In this document: one piece after another, positions 1 to 8,300 of the stretch
Layout of the letters: each line of letters starts with the position of its first letter
Numbering within the stretch: the first letter of the stretch is position 1
Assembly (NCBI GenBank): GCA_964397015.1
Contig: CAYNHL010000132.1
Location: 1 to 9,730 of the forward strand
Source: MADRE2 sp964397015
GTDB lineage: Bacteria; Desulfobacterota; Desulfobacteria; Desulfobacterales; Desulfobacteraceae
DNA length: 9,730 bases
Direction: 5' to 3'
The notes under the pieces: model-generated
Database searches by the model: none
The model's input: only the letters and a program-made list of their open reading frames with translations
Told to the model about the DNA's origin: nothing
Made by a program: the position numbers and the translations under genes

Positions 1-2597
1 AAAGAATTCCCGGCGTGGCTTCCCTGGATATTCGGGGGGGGCTGGACCGGGAAATACATGTAAACCTTGACGGAAAAAAAATCAAAGCCCTCGGGCTTCC
101 CATCGACCGGATCGTTTCCCGCATCAGGGAGGAAAATATCAACCTGCCGGCAGGCAGCATAGAGCAGGAGATGCTCGATGTGACAATCCGGATCCCCGGT
201 ATTTACAACAGTCTTGCGGAACTTGAAAATACGGTGATTGTCCTGCGGGAAGGGGTACCCATACAGCTCAAGGAAATAGCTGTTGTGGAGGATTCCTGGG
301 AAAAAGTCACAAGGATCGTGAGAATAAACGGTAAGCCCGGTATCCGCATGTCAGTGAGCAAACAGTCGGGTAAAAATACAGTCGAGATCGCGTCAGGGGT
401 GCTCGAGGAAATAGAAAAGATCAACCAGGAGTTTTCGGGTATCCAGATCATTCCCATTATCGACACGTCTGATTACATCAAGCGTTCGATCACGAACGTC
501 GGCAGCACTATCCTTTACGGCGGAGTTCTCGCGATATTCGTGCTGCTTTTCTTTCTCAGGAACATTGCCAGCACGGCCATTATAGCCACTTCGATTCCAA
601 TATCGGTGATAGCCACCTTTGCCCTGATGTATTTCAACGGATTTACACTGAACCTGATGACACTCGGAGGGCTGGCCCTTGGAATCGGGATGCTGGTGGA
701 CAACGCGATCGTTGTGCTTGAAAATATCTTCCGGCTCAGGGAATCAGGACAGGACCCGCAGCAATCAGCCATCAAGGGAAGCCAGGAGGTCGTGGCCGCA
801 GTCATCGCGAGTGCGCTGACCACCGTGGTCGTGTTTCTGCCCCTTGTTTTTGTCCGCGGCATGTCAGGCATCATGTTCAAGCAGCTGGCATTTGTGGTGA
901 CCTTCTCGCTGGTCTGTTCCCTGGCCGTGGCCTTGACCCTGGTGCCCATGCTCGCCTCGAGAACAGGCAGGTCAAAGGTCACACAGAAAGGGGACAAACC
1001 TGAAAAGGACTGGAAAATATCGCGCATCCTGGAAAGGTTCTTTACCGCTGTTGAAACCGATTATGTAAAACTGCTGAAATTCTCGATTCATCATCGTGCT
1101 CTAATACTGGGAATGACATTTATTGCTTTTACAGGAAGCCTGTTTCTCGTTCCACTGGTAGGGGTCGAACTGATGCCTGCTACGGATGAGAGCGAAGTGC
1201 GTGTCAATGCCGAAATGGCCGTAGGTACGAAAGTAGAGGTTGTCGACCGTGTTTTCCGGCAGATTGAAGATATCGTGACACAGTCCGTGCCCGAGATCAA
1301 AAACACGGTGTCATTTATAGGCGGTTCGACCTGGAGGGGTCAGGGGGGCAATTCCGGGGAAATGCGCATAGCCCTGGTCCCGGTAAGTGAAAGGAGCAGG
1401 TCAAGCGAGGAGGTCGCAGCCGATCTTCGTAAAAAACTTGCCCATATCCCAGGTTGTACCATCCGTGTCAGGGCGGGCCAGGGACTGTTCCTGCTCAGGA
1501 TGGGCACCGGAGGTGACGAGAGGATTCAGCTCGAGGTGCGGGGGCATGACATTGAAGTGTCAGAAAGGCTTGCCCGTAAAGTTCAAGAGGTTATCGGGAA
1601 TGTTCCCGGAATCACCGATACCAGCGTCAGCATCGAGACCGGAAGTCCTGAAGAATTGATCGTCGTGGACCGTCAGAAGGCCGCCGACATGAAACTTTCG
1701 GTATCGGGTATCGCCCGCATGCTGCAGACCGTGCTGTCCGGAATATCTGCGGGCAGCTTCAGGGAAGGGGGAAACGAATACAACATCAGGGTCAAGATCG
1801 ACGAAGCTGAAAAAAAACCTTTGTCAGATATCCTGGACCTGCCGGTTATCAATTCCGATGGTGAACCCGTGGCCCTCAAAAACGTGGTCGATGTCAAGTC
1901 GGGCCGGGGACCGGTGATGATCCAGCGCAAGGACCAGGAAAGGGTCGTATATGTGACTGCAAATATCAGTGGCCGGGACATGGGCTCCATCCTCGCCGAT
2001 ATTAGAAGGGACCTTGGGTCTGTACCCGTGCCCAGGGACTTCAGCCTGGTTTTTGCAGGAGACTACGAAGAACAGCAGAAATCTTTCAGGGAACTCATGA
2101 CGAGCTTTATTTTAGCCCTGGTGCTGGTTTATATGGTAATGGCCTCTCTCTACGAATCACTGCGATATCCTTTCGTGGTGATGTTCGCCGTCCCGCTGGC
2201 GGCGATCGGTACGATCCTGATGCTGTTTTTTACAAATACCACCTTTAACGTGCAATCCTATATCGGCTGTATCATGCTCGGCGGGATCGCGGTGAACAAC
2301 GCAATTTTACTGGTGGATCACATCAATCTCCTGCGCCGCAGTGATTTTCCGGTCAGGGAGGCCATCCTGGAGGCCGGCAGAAGACGTCTGAGACCGATCC
2401 TGATGACAGCGTCCACGACAATCCTGGCAATGACTCCGCTTGCCATAGGTGCAGGGGAGGGAGGCGAAGCCCAGGCACCCATGGCCAGGGCCATAATCGG
2501 GGGATTGATAAGCTCCAACCTGATCACGCTGGTGGTGGTCCCGACCCTTTATGCACTCTTTGAGCGAAAAGAAATGAAATCCGAGGTTTTAAAATGA
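1..2597 (+). CDS. RND efflux transporter permease subunit (HAE1/AcrB-like), 5'-truncated
   Basis: This is the inner-membrane, proton-driven pump of a tripartite efflux system, which exports hydrophobic or amphiphilic compounds through a periplasmic adaptor and an outer-membrane channel. The reading frame is open from the window edge (first whole codon at 3). A GTG at 15 is internal: the residues around it (RIPG-VASLDI, then REIHVNLD) are the conserved end of the first porter subdomain, so about 150-190 N-terminal residues of a usual ~1030 are missing. Counting from that GTG, residues ~160-315 hold TM2-6 with the TM4 motif GMLVDNAIVVLENI (D229, N230). Residues ~365-390 are TM7, ~390-690 the second periplasmic porter/docking region, and ~695-850 TM8-12 with GGIAVNNAILLVD (N761, N762). 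In AcrB the equivalent relay is Asp-Asp plus a TM10 Lys; here it is Asp-Asn and Val-Asn-Asn, a variant I know from other RND pumps. The gene overlaps the outer-membrane partner by 4 bp. An adaptor gene is expected upstream, outside the window. Family assignment is secure; the substrate is unknown. Confidence 0.95.
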   Translation, partial: RIPGVASLDIRGGLDREIHVNLDGKKIKALGLPIDRIVSRIREENINLPAGSIEQEMLDVTIRIPGIYNSLAELENTVIVLREGVPIQLKEIAVVEDSWEKVTRIVRINGKPGIRMSVSKQSGKNTVEIASGVLEEIEKINQEFSGIQIIPIIDTSDYIKRSITNVGSTILYGGVLAIFVLLFFLRNIASTAIIATSIPISVIATFALMYFNGFTLNLMTLGGLALGIGMLVDNAIVVLENIFRLRESGQDPQQSAIKGSQEVVAAVIASALTTVVVFLPLVFVRGMSGIMFKQLAFVVTFSLVCSLAVALTLVPMLASRTGRSKVTQKGDKPEKDWKISRILERFFTAVETDYVKLLKFSIHHRALILGMTFIAFTGSLFLVPLVGVELMPATDESEVRVNAEMAVGTKVEVVDRVFRQIEDIVTQSVPEIKNTVSFIGGSTWRGQGGNSGEMRIALVPVSERSRSSEEVAADLRKKLAHIPGCTIRVRAGQGLFLLRMGTGGDERIQLEVRGHDIEVSERLARKVQEVIGNVPGITDTSVSIETGSPEELIVVDRQKAADMKLSVSGIARMLQTVLSGISAGSFREGGNEYNIRVKIDEAEKKPLSDILDLPVINSDGEPVALKNVVDVKSGRGPVMIQRKDQERVVYVTANISGRDMGSILADIRRDLGSVPVPRDFSLVFAGDYEEQQKSFRELMTSFILALVLVYMVMASLYESLRYPFVVMFAVPLAAIGTILMLFFTNTTFNVQSYIGCIMLGGIAVNNAILLVDHINLLRRSDFPVREAILEAGRRRLRPILMTASTTILAMTPLAIGAGEGGEAQAPMARAIIGGLISSNLITLVVVPTLYALFERKEMKSEVLK

Positions 2598-4201
2598 TGA
2601 CACGCAATAATATTCTGAACCTCCTGGTCACCTGTTTTTTGATGAGTTCCTGCCTGGTACCGCTTTCCTGTATGACACTTAGAGACACGGGCATGGCCAC
2701 GGCACAGCAACCGGCTGTTTCAACCGGTGAGATAATACAATCCCCGGCCGTGGACAAAGGGGCTGTTTCAGGGCGGGAAACAGATCTTTCCAAAAACGGG
2801 CCGCTGCGTATCACGGTGGAAGATGCGGTCATGATGTCTTTTGAGAACAACCGGTCACTGGCTGTGGAACGTCTGCGCCCCTCCATACAGAAAACAGGCG
2901 AGGAGCTGGAACAGGCGGCTTTCGACCCTGTCCTCCAGGCCGGTATTTCGGCCCGGCAGACGGACAGCGGCAGGCTGGACCAGGCCGGCCGCTACACGGA
3001 CAGCGTTACAGCCGATGTTTTTGAAGGGACATTGTCCCTTGAACAATATTTTCCTGCCGGTACATTCCTTGAAGCCTTCCTGGATTCCAGGACCACTGAT
3101 TCCAGCCTTTATGCCGACCCTTACGCCACCACCCGCCTTGGACTCACAGTCACCCAGGCGCTGCTTAGAGGGTACGGAACCGGTGTCAACCTGGCCAGGC
3201 TCCGGCAATCGCAGATCGATACACAGGTCACCATGTATGAACTGCACGGGTTCAGCGAATTTCTGCTTGCACAGGTTGAAACCGCCTACTGGGATTATGC
3301 GCTTTCGCTGCGGCAGATCGAGATCGTCGAGCAGTCCCTTGAACTGGCCCGCCAGCACGTTGCAGAGACCGAGGAAATGATCCGGGTCGGAACACTAGCA
3401 GAATCGGAGCTTGCAGCTGTTCAGGCCGAAGTGGCCGCACAGCACCAGGGGCTGATCGATGCCAGGAGCAACCTGGAAACCAACCGGCTCAAGCTGATCC
3501 GGCTGCTCAACCCCCCGGGAGAAAATTTCTGGGATCGCGATATAGAGCTTGTGCATCCTCCTGCGGTACCTGAAATCGAACATGATAAAATCGAGGATCA
3601 CGTGGCTGCAGCCCTGGAGATGCGGCCGGAGATGAACCAGGCCCGCTTGAGCATAAAGAAAAATGAACTCGAAACCGTGCGGACAAAAAACGGCCTTCTC
3701 CCAAGGATGGATCTTTTCATCACCCTTGGTAAAACCGGCTATGCAGACTCTTTTTCAGGGTCTGTGGAGGACCTTCCCGGGAACGGGCACGACATGATGA
3801 TAGGGATCAATCTTGAATATCCTTTCTCCAACCGGGCAGCCGGCGCACGTCACCGGCGGGCGCTGCTGAGCCGGGACCAGGCCGCCATGGCTCTTGAAAA
3901 CCTTGAGCAGGTGATCGAGCTCGATGTCAGGACCGCATACATCGAGCTCAACCGTACAAGGGAGCAGATTTCAGCCAGTACCGCAACAAGGCGGGTCCAG
4001 GAAGAAAAACTGCGGATCGAGACCGAAAAATACAGGGTAGGCCGGTCTACGAGCCTGTTCGTGGCCCAGGTCCAGCACGACCTGCTCGTAAGCCGCATCA
4101 ATGAAATCAGGGCAGTGGTGAACCACCTCAAAGCGATCGTGCAGTTCTACCGCCTCGAAGGAACACTTCTCGAGCGTCGGGGGATCACCACTGCCGGTTG
4201 A
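2594..4201 (+). CDS. TolC-family outer-membrane efflux protein, probable lipoprotein
   Basis: This is the outer-membrane/periplasmic channel partner of the RND pump encoded just upstream. Its 535 aa fit the OMF family (about 450-530). The ATG at 2594 overlaps the pump stop (ATGA, 4 bp) and has GAGG at 2583-2586 seven bases upstream. A second ATG directly follows at 2597, so the start is uncertain by one codon. Residues ~7-26 are hydrophobic with cysteines at 20 and 26. Cys20 (LMSSC) is the better lipobox and Cys26 (PLSC) a weaker one, which suggests a lipid-anchored OMF like many NodT/OprM-type proteins. Two OEP repeats follow at ~75-290 and ~310-520. The first contains the strand/turn signature TQALLRGYGTGVN near residue 185, then long Glu/Gln/Ala-rich helices typical of the alpha-barrel coiled coil. 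The second ends with KYRVGRSTSLFVAQVQ (from residue 479), the standard C-terminal repeat motif. The gene is probably co-transcribed and translationally coupled with the permease. Family is certain; transported compounds are unknown. Confidence 0.94.
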   Translation: MMTRNNILNLLVTCFLMSSCLVPLSCMTLRDTGMATAQQPAVSTGEIIQSPAVDKGAVSGRETDLSKNGPLRITVEDAVMMSFENNRSLAVERLRPSIQKTGEELEQAAFDPVLQAGISARQTDSGRLDQAGRYTDSVTADVFEGTLSLEQYFPAGTFLEAFLDSRTTDSSLYADPYATTRLGLTVTQALLRGYGTGVNLARLRQSQIDTQVTMYELHGFSEFLLAQVETAYWDYALSLRQIEIVEQSLELARQHVAETEEMIRVGTLAESELAAVQAEVAAQHQGLIDARSNLETNRLKLIRLLNPPGENFWDRDIELVHPPAVPEIEHDKIEDHVAAALEMRPEMNQARLSIKKNELETVRTKNGLLPRMDLFITLGKTGYADSFSGSVEDLPGNGHDMMIGINLEYPFSNRAAGARHRRALLSRDQAAMALENLEQVIELDVRTAYIELNRTREQISASTATRRVQEEKLRIETEKYRVGRSTSLFVAQVQHDLLVSRINEIRAVVNHLKAIVQFYRLEGTLLERRGITTAG

Positions 4202-4204
4202 ACC

Positions 4205-4230
4205 AGGGCCGGCAGCGGTCAGCCGGCCTT
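4205..4230. terminator. GC-rich hairpin between convergent genes, possible bidirectional terminator
   Basis: Perfect 7-bp arms GGCCGGC (4207-4213) and GCCGGCC (4222-4228) enclose an 8-nt loop. The stem extends to 9 bp by a G-T and an A-T pair. It starts 4 bp after the stop of the outer-membrane protein gene and lies 10 bp beyond the katG stop, so either transcript could use it. Neither side has a proper U tract (only TTAT on the plus side), so intrinsic termination may be weak. Confidence 0.5.
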
Positions 4231-4239
4231 ATCGCAAGA

Positions 4240-6438
4240 TCATGCAAGATCGAACCGGTCCAGGTTCATTACCTTGTCCCAGGCAGCGACAAAGTCCTGT
4301 ATGAACTTTTCTTCTGCATCCTGGCATCCATAGACTTCAGCCAGTGCCCTGAGCTGGGAGTTGGAACCAAAGATAAGATCCACACGGCTACCGGTCCATT
4401 TGAGCTCGCCACTCGTGCGGTCACGGCACTCGAACAGGTTTTCTTCTCCCTGGACGGCCGACCACTCGGTTTCCATATCCAATAGATTGATGAAAAAGTC
4501 ATTGGTCAGTGTGCCGGGCTTTTTCGTGAAAACACCGTGGGCCGACTGTTCAAAGTTGGCATTCAACGCCCGCATGCCGCCGATGAGAACGGTCATTTCA
4601 GGCGCTGTCAGTGTAAGCAGCTGTGCCTTGTCTACAAGCAGCTCCTCGGCCGTTACAGCGTAACTTGCCTTGAGATAGTTCCTGAACCCGTCAGCAGCAG
4701 GTTCGAGCACGCCAAAAGATTCGGCATCGGTCTGCTCTTCTGATGCATCCGTTCTTCCCGGTGTAAAGGGAACAGTGATGTCGTGACCGGCATTTTTTGC
4801 AGCCTGTTCCACGCCTGCACATCCGGCCAGGACAACCAGGTCGGCCAGCGAGACCTTTTTGCTGCCTTTTTGAGCACTGTTGAAATCTTCCCGGACAGCC
4901 TCGAGGCTCTTTATCACCCCGGCAAGCTGTTCTGGTTCATTGACTTCCCAGTCCTTCATGGGCGTAAGGCGTATGCGGGCACCGTTCGCTCCTCCGCGCT
5001 TGTCCGAACCACGGAACGTGGAAGCCGCTGCCCAGGCCGTGGAGACCAGCCGGGAAACCGGCAGCCCTGCGGCAAGAATTTTTGCCTTGAGTTCCGCGAT
5101 ATCCTTTTCGTCTATAAGCTCATGGTCCACCGGCGGCACCGGGTCCTGCCATATCAGTTCCTCCTGTGGAACTTCCGGTCCCAGGTAGCGGGATTTGGGG
5201 CCCATGTCGCGGTGGGTCAGTTTGAACCATGCCCTGGCAAAGTCATCTGCGAATTTGTCAGGGTTTTCCAGGTACCTGCGCGCGATCTTTTCATAGACCG
5301 GGTCGAAACGCAGGGAAAGGTCTGCCGTGGTCATCATGGGACGGTTCTTTTTTGCTGGATCGTGTGCGTCCACCACCATGTCCTCTTCGTCAACATCCTT
5401 TGCAAGCCACTGGTTCGCGCCCGCAGGGCTCTTGACAAGCTCCCATTCGTATTTGAACAGCACCTTGAGATACCCCATGTCCCACTTGACCGGGTTGGGT
5501 TTCCACGCGCCCTCTATGCCACTGCCGATGGTATCCTTGCCCTTGCCGCTGCCGAAACTGTTTTTCCAGCCCAGGCCCTGCTGCTCGATAGGGGCTGCTT
5601 CAGGTTCAGGCCCAACCAGAGAAGCATCACCGGCACCATGGCACTTGCCGAAGGTGTGTCCCCCGGCCACCAGCGCGACGGTCTCTTCATCGTTCATGGC
5701 CATGCGGGCAAAGGTCTCCCTTACGTCGTGGCCCGAGGCAACCGGATCAGGTTTTCCGCCCGGACCTTCGGGGTTCACGTAAATCAGCCCCATCTGCACT
5801 GCCGCAAGGGGGTTTTCAAGATCCCTGTCGCCTGAGTAGCGGTCATCACCCAGCCACTTGTCCTCGGATCCCCAGTAAATGTCCTCTTCAGGTTCCCAGA
5901 CGTCTTCGCGGCCTCCTGCAAACCCGAAGGTCGGCAGCCCCATGGATTCGATGGCGCAGTTGCCCGCCAGGATCATCAGGTCGGCCCACGAGATCTTTTT
6001 CCCATATTTCTGCTTGATGGGCCAGAGCAGGCGGCGCGCCTTGTCGAGGTTCACGTTGTCCGGCCAGCTGTTCAGGGGGGCCAGCCGCTGGGAGCCTGAT
6101 CCCGCTCCCCCGCGGCCGTCCCCCATCCGGTAGGTCCCGGCGCTGTGCCAGGCCATCCTGATGAAAAGCGGGCCGTAGTGACCGTAATCCGCCGGCCACC
6201 AGTCTTTGGAATCGGTCATCAGCTCATACAGATCCTTTTTTACGGCCGCAAGATCGAGGGTCTTGAATTCTTGAGCATAGTCGAATTTATCTCCCATGGG
6301 ATCGCTTAAGTTCGAATGCTGGTGAAGTATTTTAAGGTTAATCTGGCCGGGCCACCAGTCGCGGTTGGATGCGCCGCTGCCGGCAGTCTGTCCGCCTTTT
6401 TTCCCGGTTACCGGGCATTTGCTTTCCTGGTTGGACAT
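4240..6438 (-). CDS. katG: Catalase-peroxidase KatG
   Basis: This bifunctional heme enzyme dismutates hydrogen peroxide and also acts as a broad peroxidase; it is cytoplasmic and usually a homodimer. The 732 aa from the ATG at 6438 match the family's ~720-740. That start is chosen because AGGAGG lies six bases upstream and MSNQESKCPV resembles known KatG N-termini. An in-frame ATG at 6534 would add 32 residues that do not look like KatG and would put the Shine-Dalgarno inside the gene. Key residues are all visible: distal R94-W97-H98 (FIRMAWHSAG), W97-Y220-M246 for the Met-Tyr-Trp adduct (IYVNPEGP; ARMAMND), proximal heme ligand H261 (GGHTFGKCHGAG), proximal W312 and D373, and mobile R410 (LTHRDMGP). 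Their spacing agrees with Mycobacterium KatG to within a residue. The heme-free C-terminal domain, from about residue 435, is complete (STAWAAASTFRGSDKRGGANG). The gene is convergent with the efflux genes and lies 142 bp downstream of the antiporter gene. I see no frame disruption. Confidence 0.98.
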   Translation of the reverse strand: MSNQESKCPVTGKKGGQTAGSGASNRDWWPGQINLKILHQHSNLSDPMGDKFDYAQEFKTLDLAAVKKDLYELMTDSKDWWPADYGHYGPLFIRMAWHSAGTYRMGDGRGGAGSGSQRLAPLNSWPDNVNLDKARRLLWPIKQKYGKKISWADLMILAGNCAIESMGLPTFGFAGGREDVWEPEEDIYWGSEDKWLGDDRYSGDRDLENPLAAVQMGLIYVNPEGPGGKPDPVASGHDVRETFARMAMNDEETVALVAGGHTFGKCHGAGDASLVGPEPEAAPIEQQGLGWKNSFGSGKGKDTIGSGIEGAWKPNPVKWDMGYLKVLFKYEWELVKSPAGANQWLAKDVDEEDMVVDAHDPAKKNRPMMTTADLSLRFDPVYEKIARRYLENPDKFADDFARAWFKLTHRDMGPKSRYLGPEVPQEELIWQDPVPPVDHELIDEKDIAELKAKILAAGLPVSRLVSTAWAAASTFRGSDKRGGANGARIRLTPMKDWEVNEPEQLAGVIKSLEAVREDFNSAQKGSKKVSLADLVVLAGCAGVEQAAKNAGHDITVPFTPGRTDASEEQTDAESFGVLEPAADGFRNYLKASYAVTAEELLVDKAQLLTLTAPEMTVLIGGMRALNANFEQSAHGVFTKKPGTLTNDFFINLLDMETEWSAVQGEENLFECRDRTSGELKWTGSRVDLIFGSNSQLRALAEVYGCQDAEEKFIQDFVAAWDKVMNLDRFDLA

Positions 6439-6444
6439 ACTATA

Positions 6445-6450
6445 CCTCCT
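6445..6450 (-). promoter_or_regulatory. Strong Shine-Dalgarno of katG
   Basis: On the minus strand AAAGGAGGT is followed after six bases (from AGGAGG) by the ATG at 6438. This near-perfect anti-16S match fixes the katG start at 6438 rather than the in-frame ATG at 6534, and predicts high translation. Confidence 0.85.
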
Positions 6451-6542
6451 TTGAATTTTTTTCTCTTTTAAACCCTGGCAGGACTCATGGTTGGGAAAAT
6501 CGTCCAGAAAGTTTCTCGTAAATATCTGCCTCACTTAGGATG

Positions 6543-6571
6543 ATCTTGCATTCATTATCCGTTTTTGTCAA
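6543..6571 (-). promoter_or_regulatory. Candidate sigma70-type promoter of katG
   Basis: The minus strand has a perfect -35 hexamer TTGACA (6571-6566), a 17-bp spacer and CAAGAT (6548-6543), which matches TATAAT at only three of six positions. The transcript would start near 6535 and leave a leader of about 95 nt before the ATG at 6438. An 11-bp dyad TCAATGATTGA (6568-6578) overlaps the -35 and could be an operator. No recognisable PerR, Fur or OxyR box was found. Confidence 0.4.
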
Positions 6572-6580
6572 TGATTGATT

Positions 6581-8269
6581 TTACCGGCTGTTTGATTCAG
6601 TGCCCTTGTAGAGGTGTGTGGACAGTACATCATTGTGCCGTACCATGCCCAGCAGCCTTTTGGGATCATCCTTGTCCACCACCACAAGATAGGTAACACT
6701 CGGATGTTTCCTTAGAACCTCCATGGCGGTTTCGATGGTGTCTTCCGGTGTCAGTTTCAACGTGATACCCGTGGTTATATCCCCGGCCAGCACAATATTC
6801 CGGAGACCTGGTTCAAAAAGAGTGCCGGAGATATCGGCATATTTGATAACCCCGAGCAGTTCATTCTGCCTGTTTACCACGGGCAGCTGGTCGTATCGGG
6901 AATGTCCCAGTGTTTTCAAAACCTCGTCAAACGGGGTGTCATTGAAAATTGTTTCCACATTCCGCCGCATGATATGGGAAACGCGGATGCCCGCACGGTG
7001 GTTTGCAGCCCCGGAAAGGGCGACCCCAAAGGCATCTTTCACCTGGTGCACCGCCTGGCCCAGGCCTTCGGTGAACCCAACCGGGCTTCGCAGGGCCATG
7101 AGATTGAACACTGTAACCTCTCCGGCATTCACCAGGGACAGCCTTGTCAGCAGTGGGCCTGCCACCTCGAACACCACCACTGCGGCCAGGACGACTGTCT
7201 GGATGCTCTGTCCGGGACCCGGCCAGGACCGGGCCAGGGTGCCGGCAAGGCCGATGGCCAGGCCCGCCTGGGCCAGCATGGCAGGCCCCAGCCATTTTTC
7301 CTGGATACGGGACGCCCCGGCAGCGCGTGCCCCCAGTGTGCAGCCGGCATACTTGCCCACACTCCGCAAAACAACATACACTGCGCCGATCCATCCCATA
7401 TGAACCAGGGATTCCAGGTGAAGCTCAGCACCTGCCATGATGAAAAACAGCACATACAAGGGGTAATCAATTGCCGACAGATCTTTGACGATCCGGCGGC
7501 CGTAAGGGGAGGCGTTTACAGTGGCCACACCGGTAAAAAGTGTGGCCAGCATGGAAGATATATCCAAAAACGAGGCCAGGCCCAGGGTAATCAAAACAGC
7601 GGAAAGTACCAGGATCTGCCGGTCCGCCCGGCGGGTCAGCCGCTGGTCCATCACGGCAACCACCAGGCCCGTGCCCGTGCCAAGACCCAGCGGAACCGCA
7701 ATCAGGTAAACCGTTTTTGACAACGATCCTGCTGCATCCGGCAGGCTGTTGCCCAAAAGGATGAAAACGACAATGGCCAGCATGTTGTTGATGCCGATCA
7801 AAGGCAGGATGGTGTCGGTCAACGGACCCTCGGACTGGCATTCCCGTATGACCATCTGGGTGGCGGCCGGCGCCGTGGTCACCGACATGACCGCCAGGAA
7901 CCCTGCTACCAGGAGAGATCCGCTTAGCAGGAAGGTGCCGGCGCCCACCAGCAGTGCGGTCAACCCGATCTCAAAGGCGCTGATGAGAAAAAGCCCTGAT
8001 CCGATTTTTCGCACCGCCTTCATGCTGAAACTGCCGCCGATGGTAAAAACGATCAATCCCAGGATCATATCGTGTACCGGAACCAGGGCATGGTTCTGTG
8101 CAGCGGTAATCACCGAGGGCAAGCCCAGCATGCCGCTCACGGAAGGACCCGCAGCCACGCCCACCGCCAGGTAACCGGTGACCCTGGGAATCCCCAGGGA
8201 CATGCTTATCCGGCCGGCGCCCAGGGCCAGAAGATATAAAATTCCCAGAGACAGAAGCATGGGCAGCAT
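6581..8269 (-). CDS. CPA2-type cation/proton antiporter with C-terminal CBS domain pair
   Basis: This is a predicted inner-membrane Na+(K+)/H+ exchanger-fold protein of 562 aa. Residues ~1-395 form about 12-13 hydrophobic segments of the Na_H_Exchanger fold. They include the N-terminal GIPRVTGYLAVGVAAGP motif (from residue 26), the TM5 unwound region (VTTAPAATQMV, ~130-140) and the TM10 motif LRSVGKYAG with K306. Residues ~428-485 and ~495-555 are two CBS domains (SHIMRRNVETIFNDTPFDEV; DTIETAMEVLRKHPSVTYLVV), which in other proteins sense adenine nucleotides or ionic state. They replace the TrkA-N (RCK) domain of Kef-type relatives. The usual TM6 Asp-Asp (or Asn-Asp) ion-binding pair is Asn161-Asn162 here (GINNMLAIVVF), so classical antiport is uncertain. 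The ATG at 8269 has only a weak GGA upstream, and an ATG three codons later (8260) is an alternative. The gene begins 31 bp after the nuclease gene, so co-transcription is likely. Fold and domains are confident; substrate and activity are not. Confidence 0.88.
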   Translation of the reverse strand: MLPMLLSLGILYLLALGAGRISMSLGIPRVTGYLAVGVAAGPSVSGMLGLPSVITAAQNHALVPVHDMILGLIVFTIGGSFSMKAVRKIGSGLFLISAFEIGLTALLVGAGTFLLSGSLLVAGFLAVMSVTTAPAATQMVIRECQSEGPLTDTILPLIGINNMLAIVVFILLGNSLPDAAGSLSKTVYLIAVPLGLGTGTGLVVAVMDQRLTRRADRQILVLSAVLITLGLASFLDISSMLATLFTGVATVNASPYGRRIVKDLSAIDYPLYVLFFIMAGAELHLESLVHMGWIGAVYVVLRSVGKYAGCTLGARAAGASRIQEKWLGPAMLAQAGLAIGLAGTLARSWPGPGQSIQTVVLAAVVVFEVAGPLLTRLSLVNAGEVTVFNLMALRSPVGFTEGLGQAVHQVKDAFGVALSGAANHRAGIRVSHIMRRNVETIFNDTPFDEVLKTLGHSRYDQLPVVNRQNELLGVIKYADISGTLFEPGLRNIVLAGDITTGITLKLTPEDTIETAMEVLRKHPSVTYLVVVDKDDPKRLLGMVRHNDVLSTHLYKGTESNSR

Positions 8270-8300
8270 GGTTATATTCCAGTATGCCTAAAATTCCAGG

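Noticed and set aside
15..17. GTG at 15 as the true start of the RND permease
   Set aside because: The frame is open to the window edge and the upstream codons encode RIPG, part of a conserved RND porter motif, so the gene begins outside the window.
4783..5835. Long plus-strand open frame (350 codons) antisense to katG
   Set aside because: It lies entirely within a clearly functional katG, is rich in Cys, His, Phe and Arg in the manner of an antisense shadow, and has no recognisable domain or good ribosome-binding site.
6439..6534. 32-residue in-frame N-terminal extension of katG from the ATG at 6534
   Set aside because: The extension does not resemble KatG N-termini, and a near-perfect Shine-Dalgarno is correctly placed for the ATG at 6438.
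4234..6549. 10-bp inverted repeat GCAAGATCAT at 4234-4243 (plus) and 6549-6540 (minus) flanking katG
   Set aside because: It is short, one copy lies partly in the katG stop region beside a local direct repeat of GCAAGATC, and there is no mobile gene or target duplication; chance is the simpler explanation.
6902..7720. Plus-strand open frame (272 codons) antisense to the antiporter gene
   Set aside because: Its composition (Gln, His, Gly, Arg-rich) mirrors the reverse complement of a membrane protein gene; no domain is visible and the antiporter frame is intact.
8182..8199. CCCTGGG/CCCAGGG hairpin near the 5' end of the antiporter coding region
   Set aside because: It is embedded in conserved coding sequence (GIPRVTGY region) with no U tract and no regulatory context.
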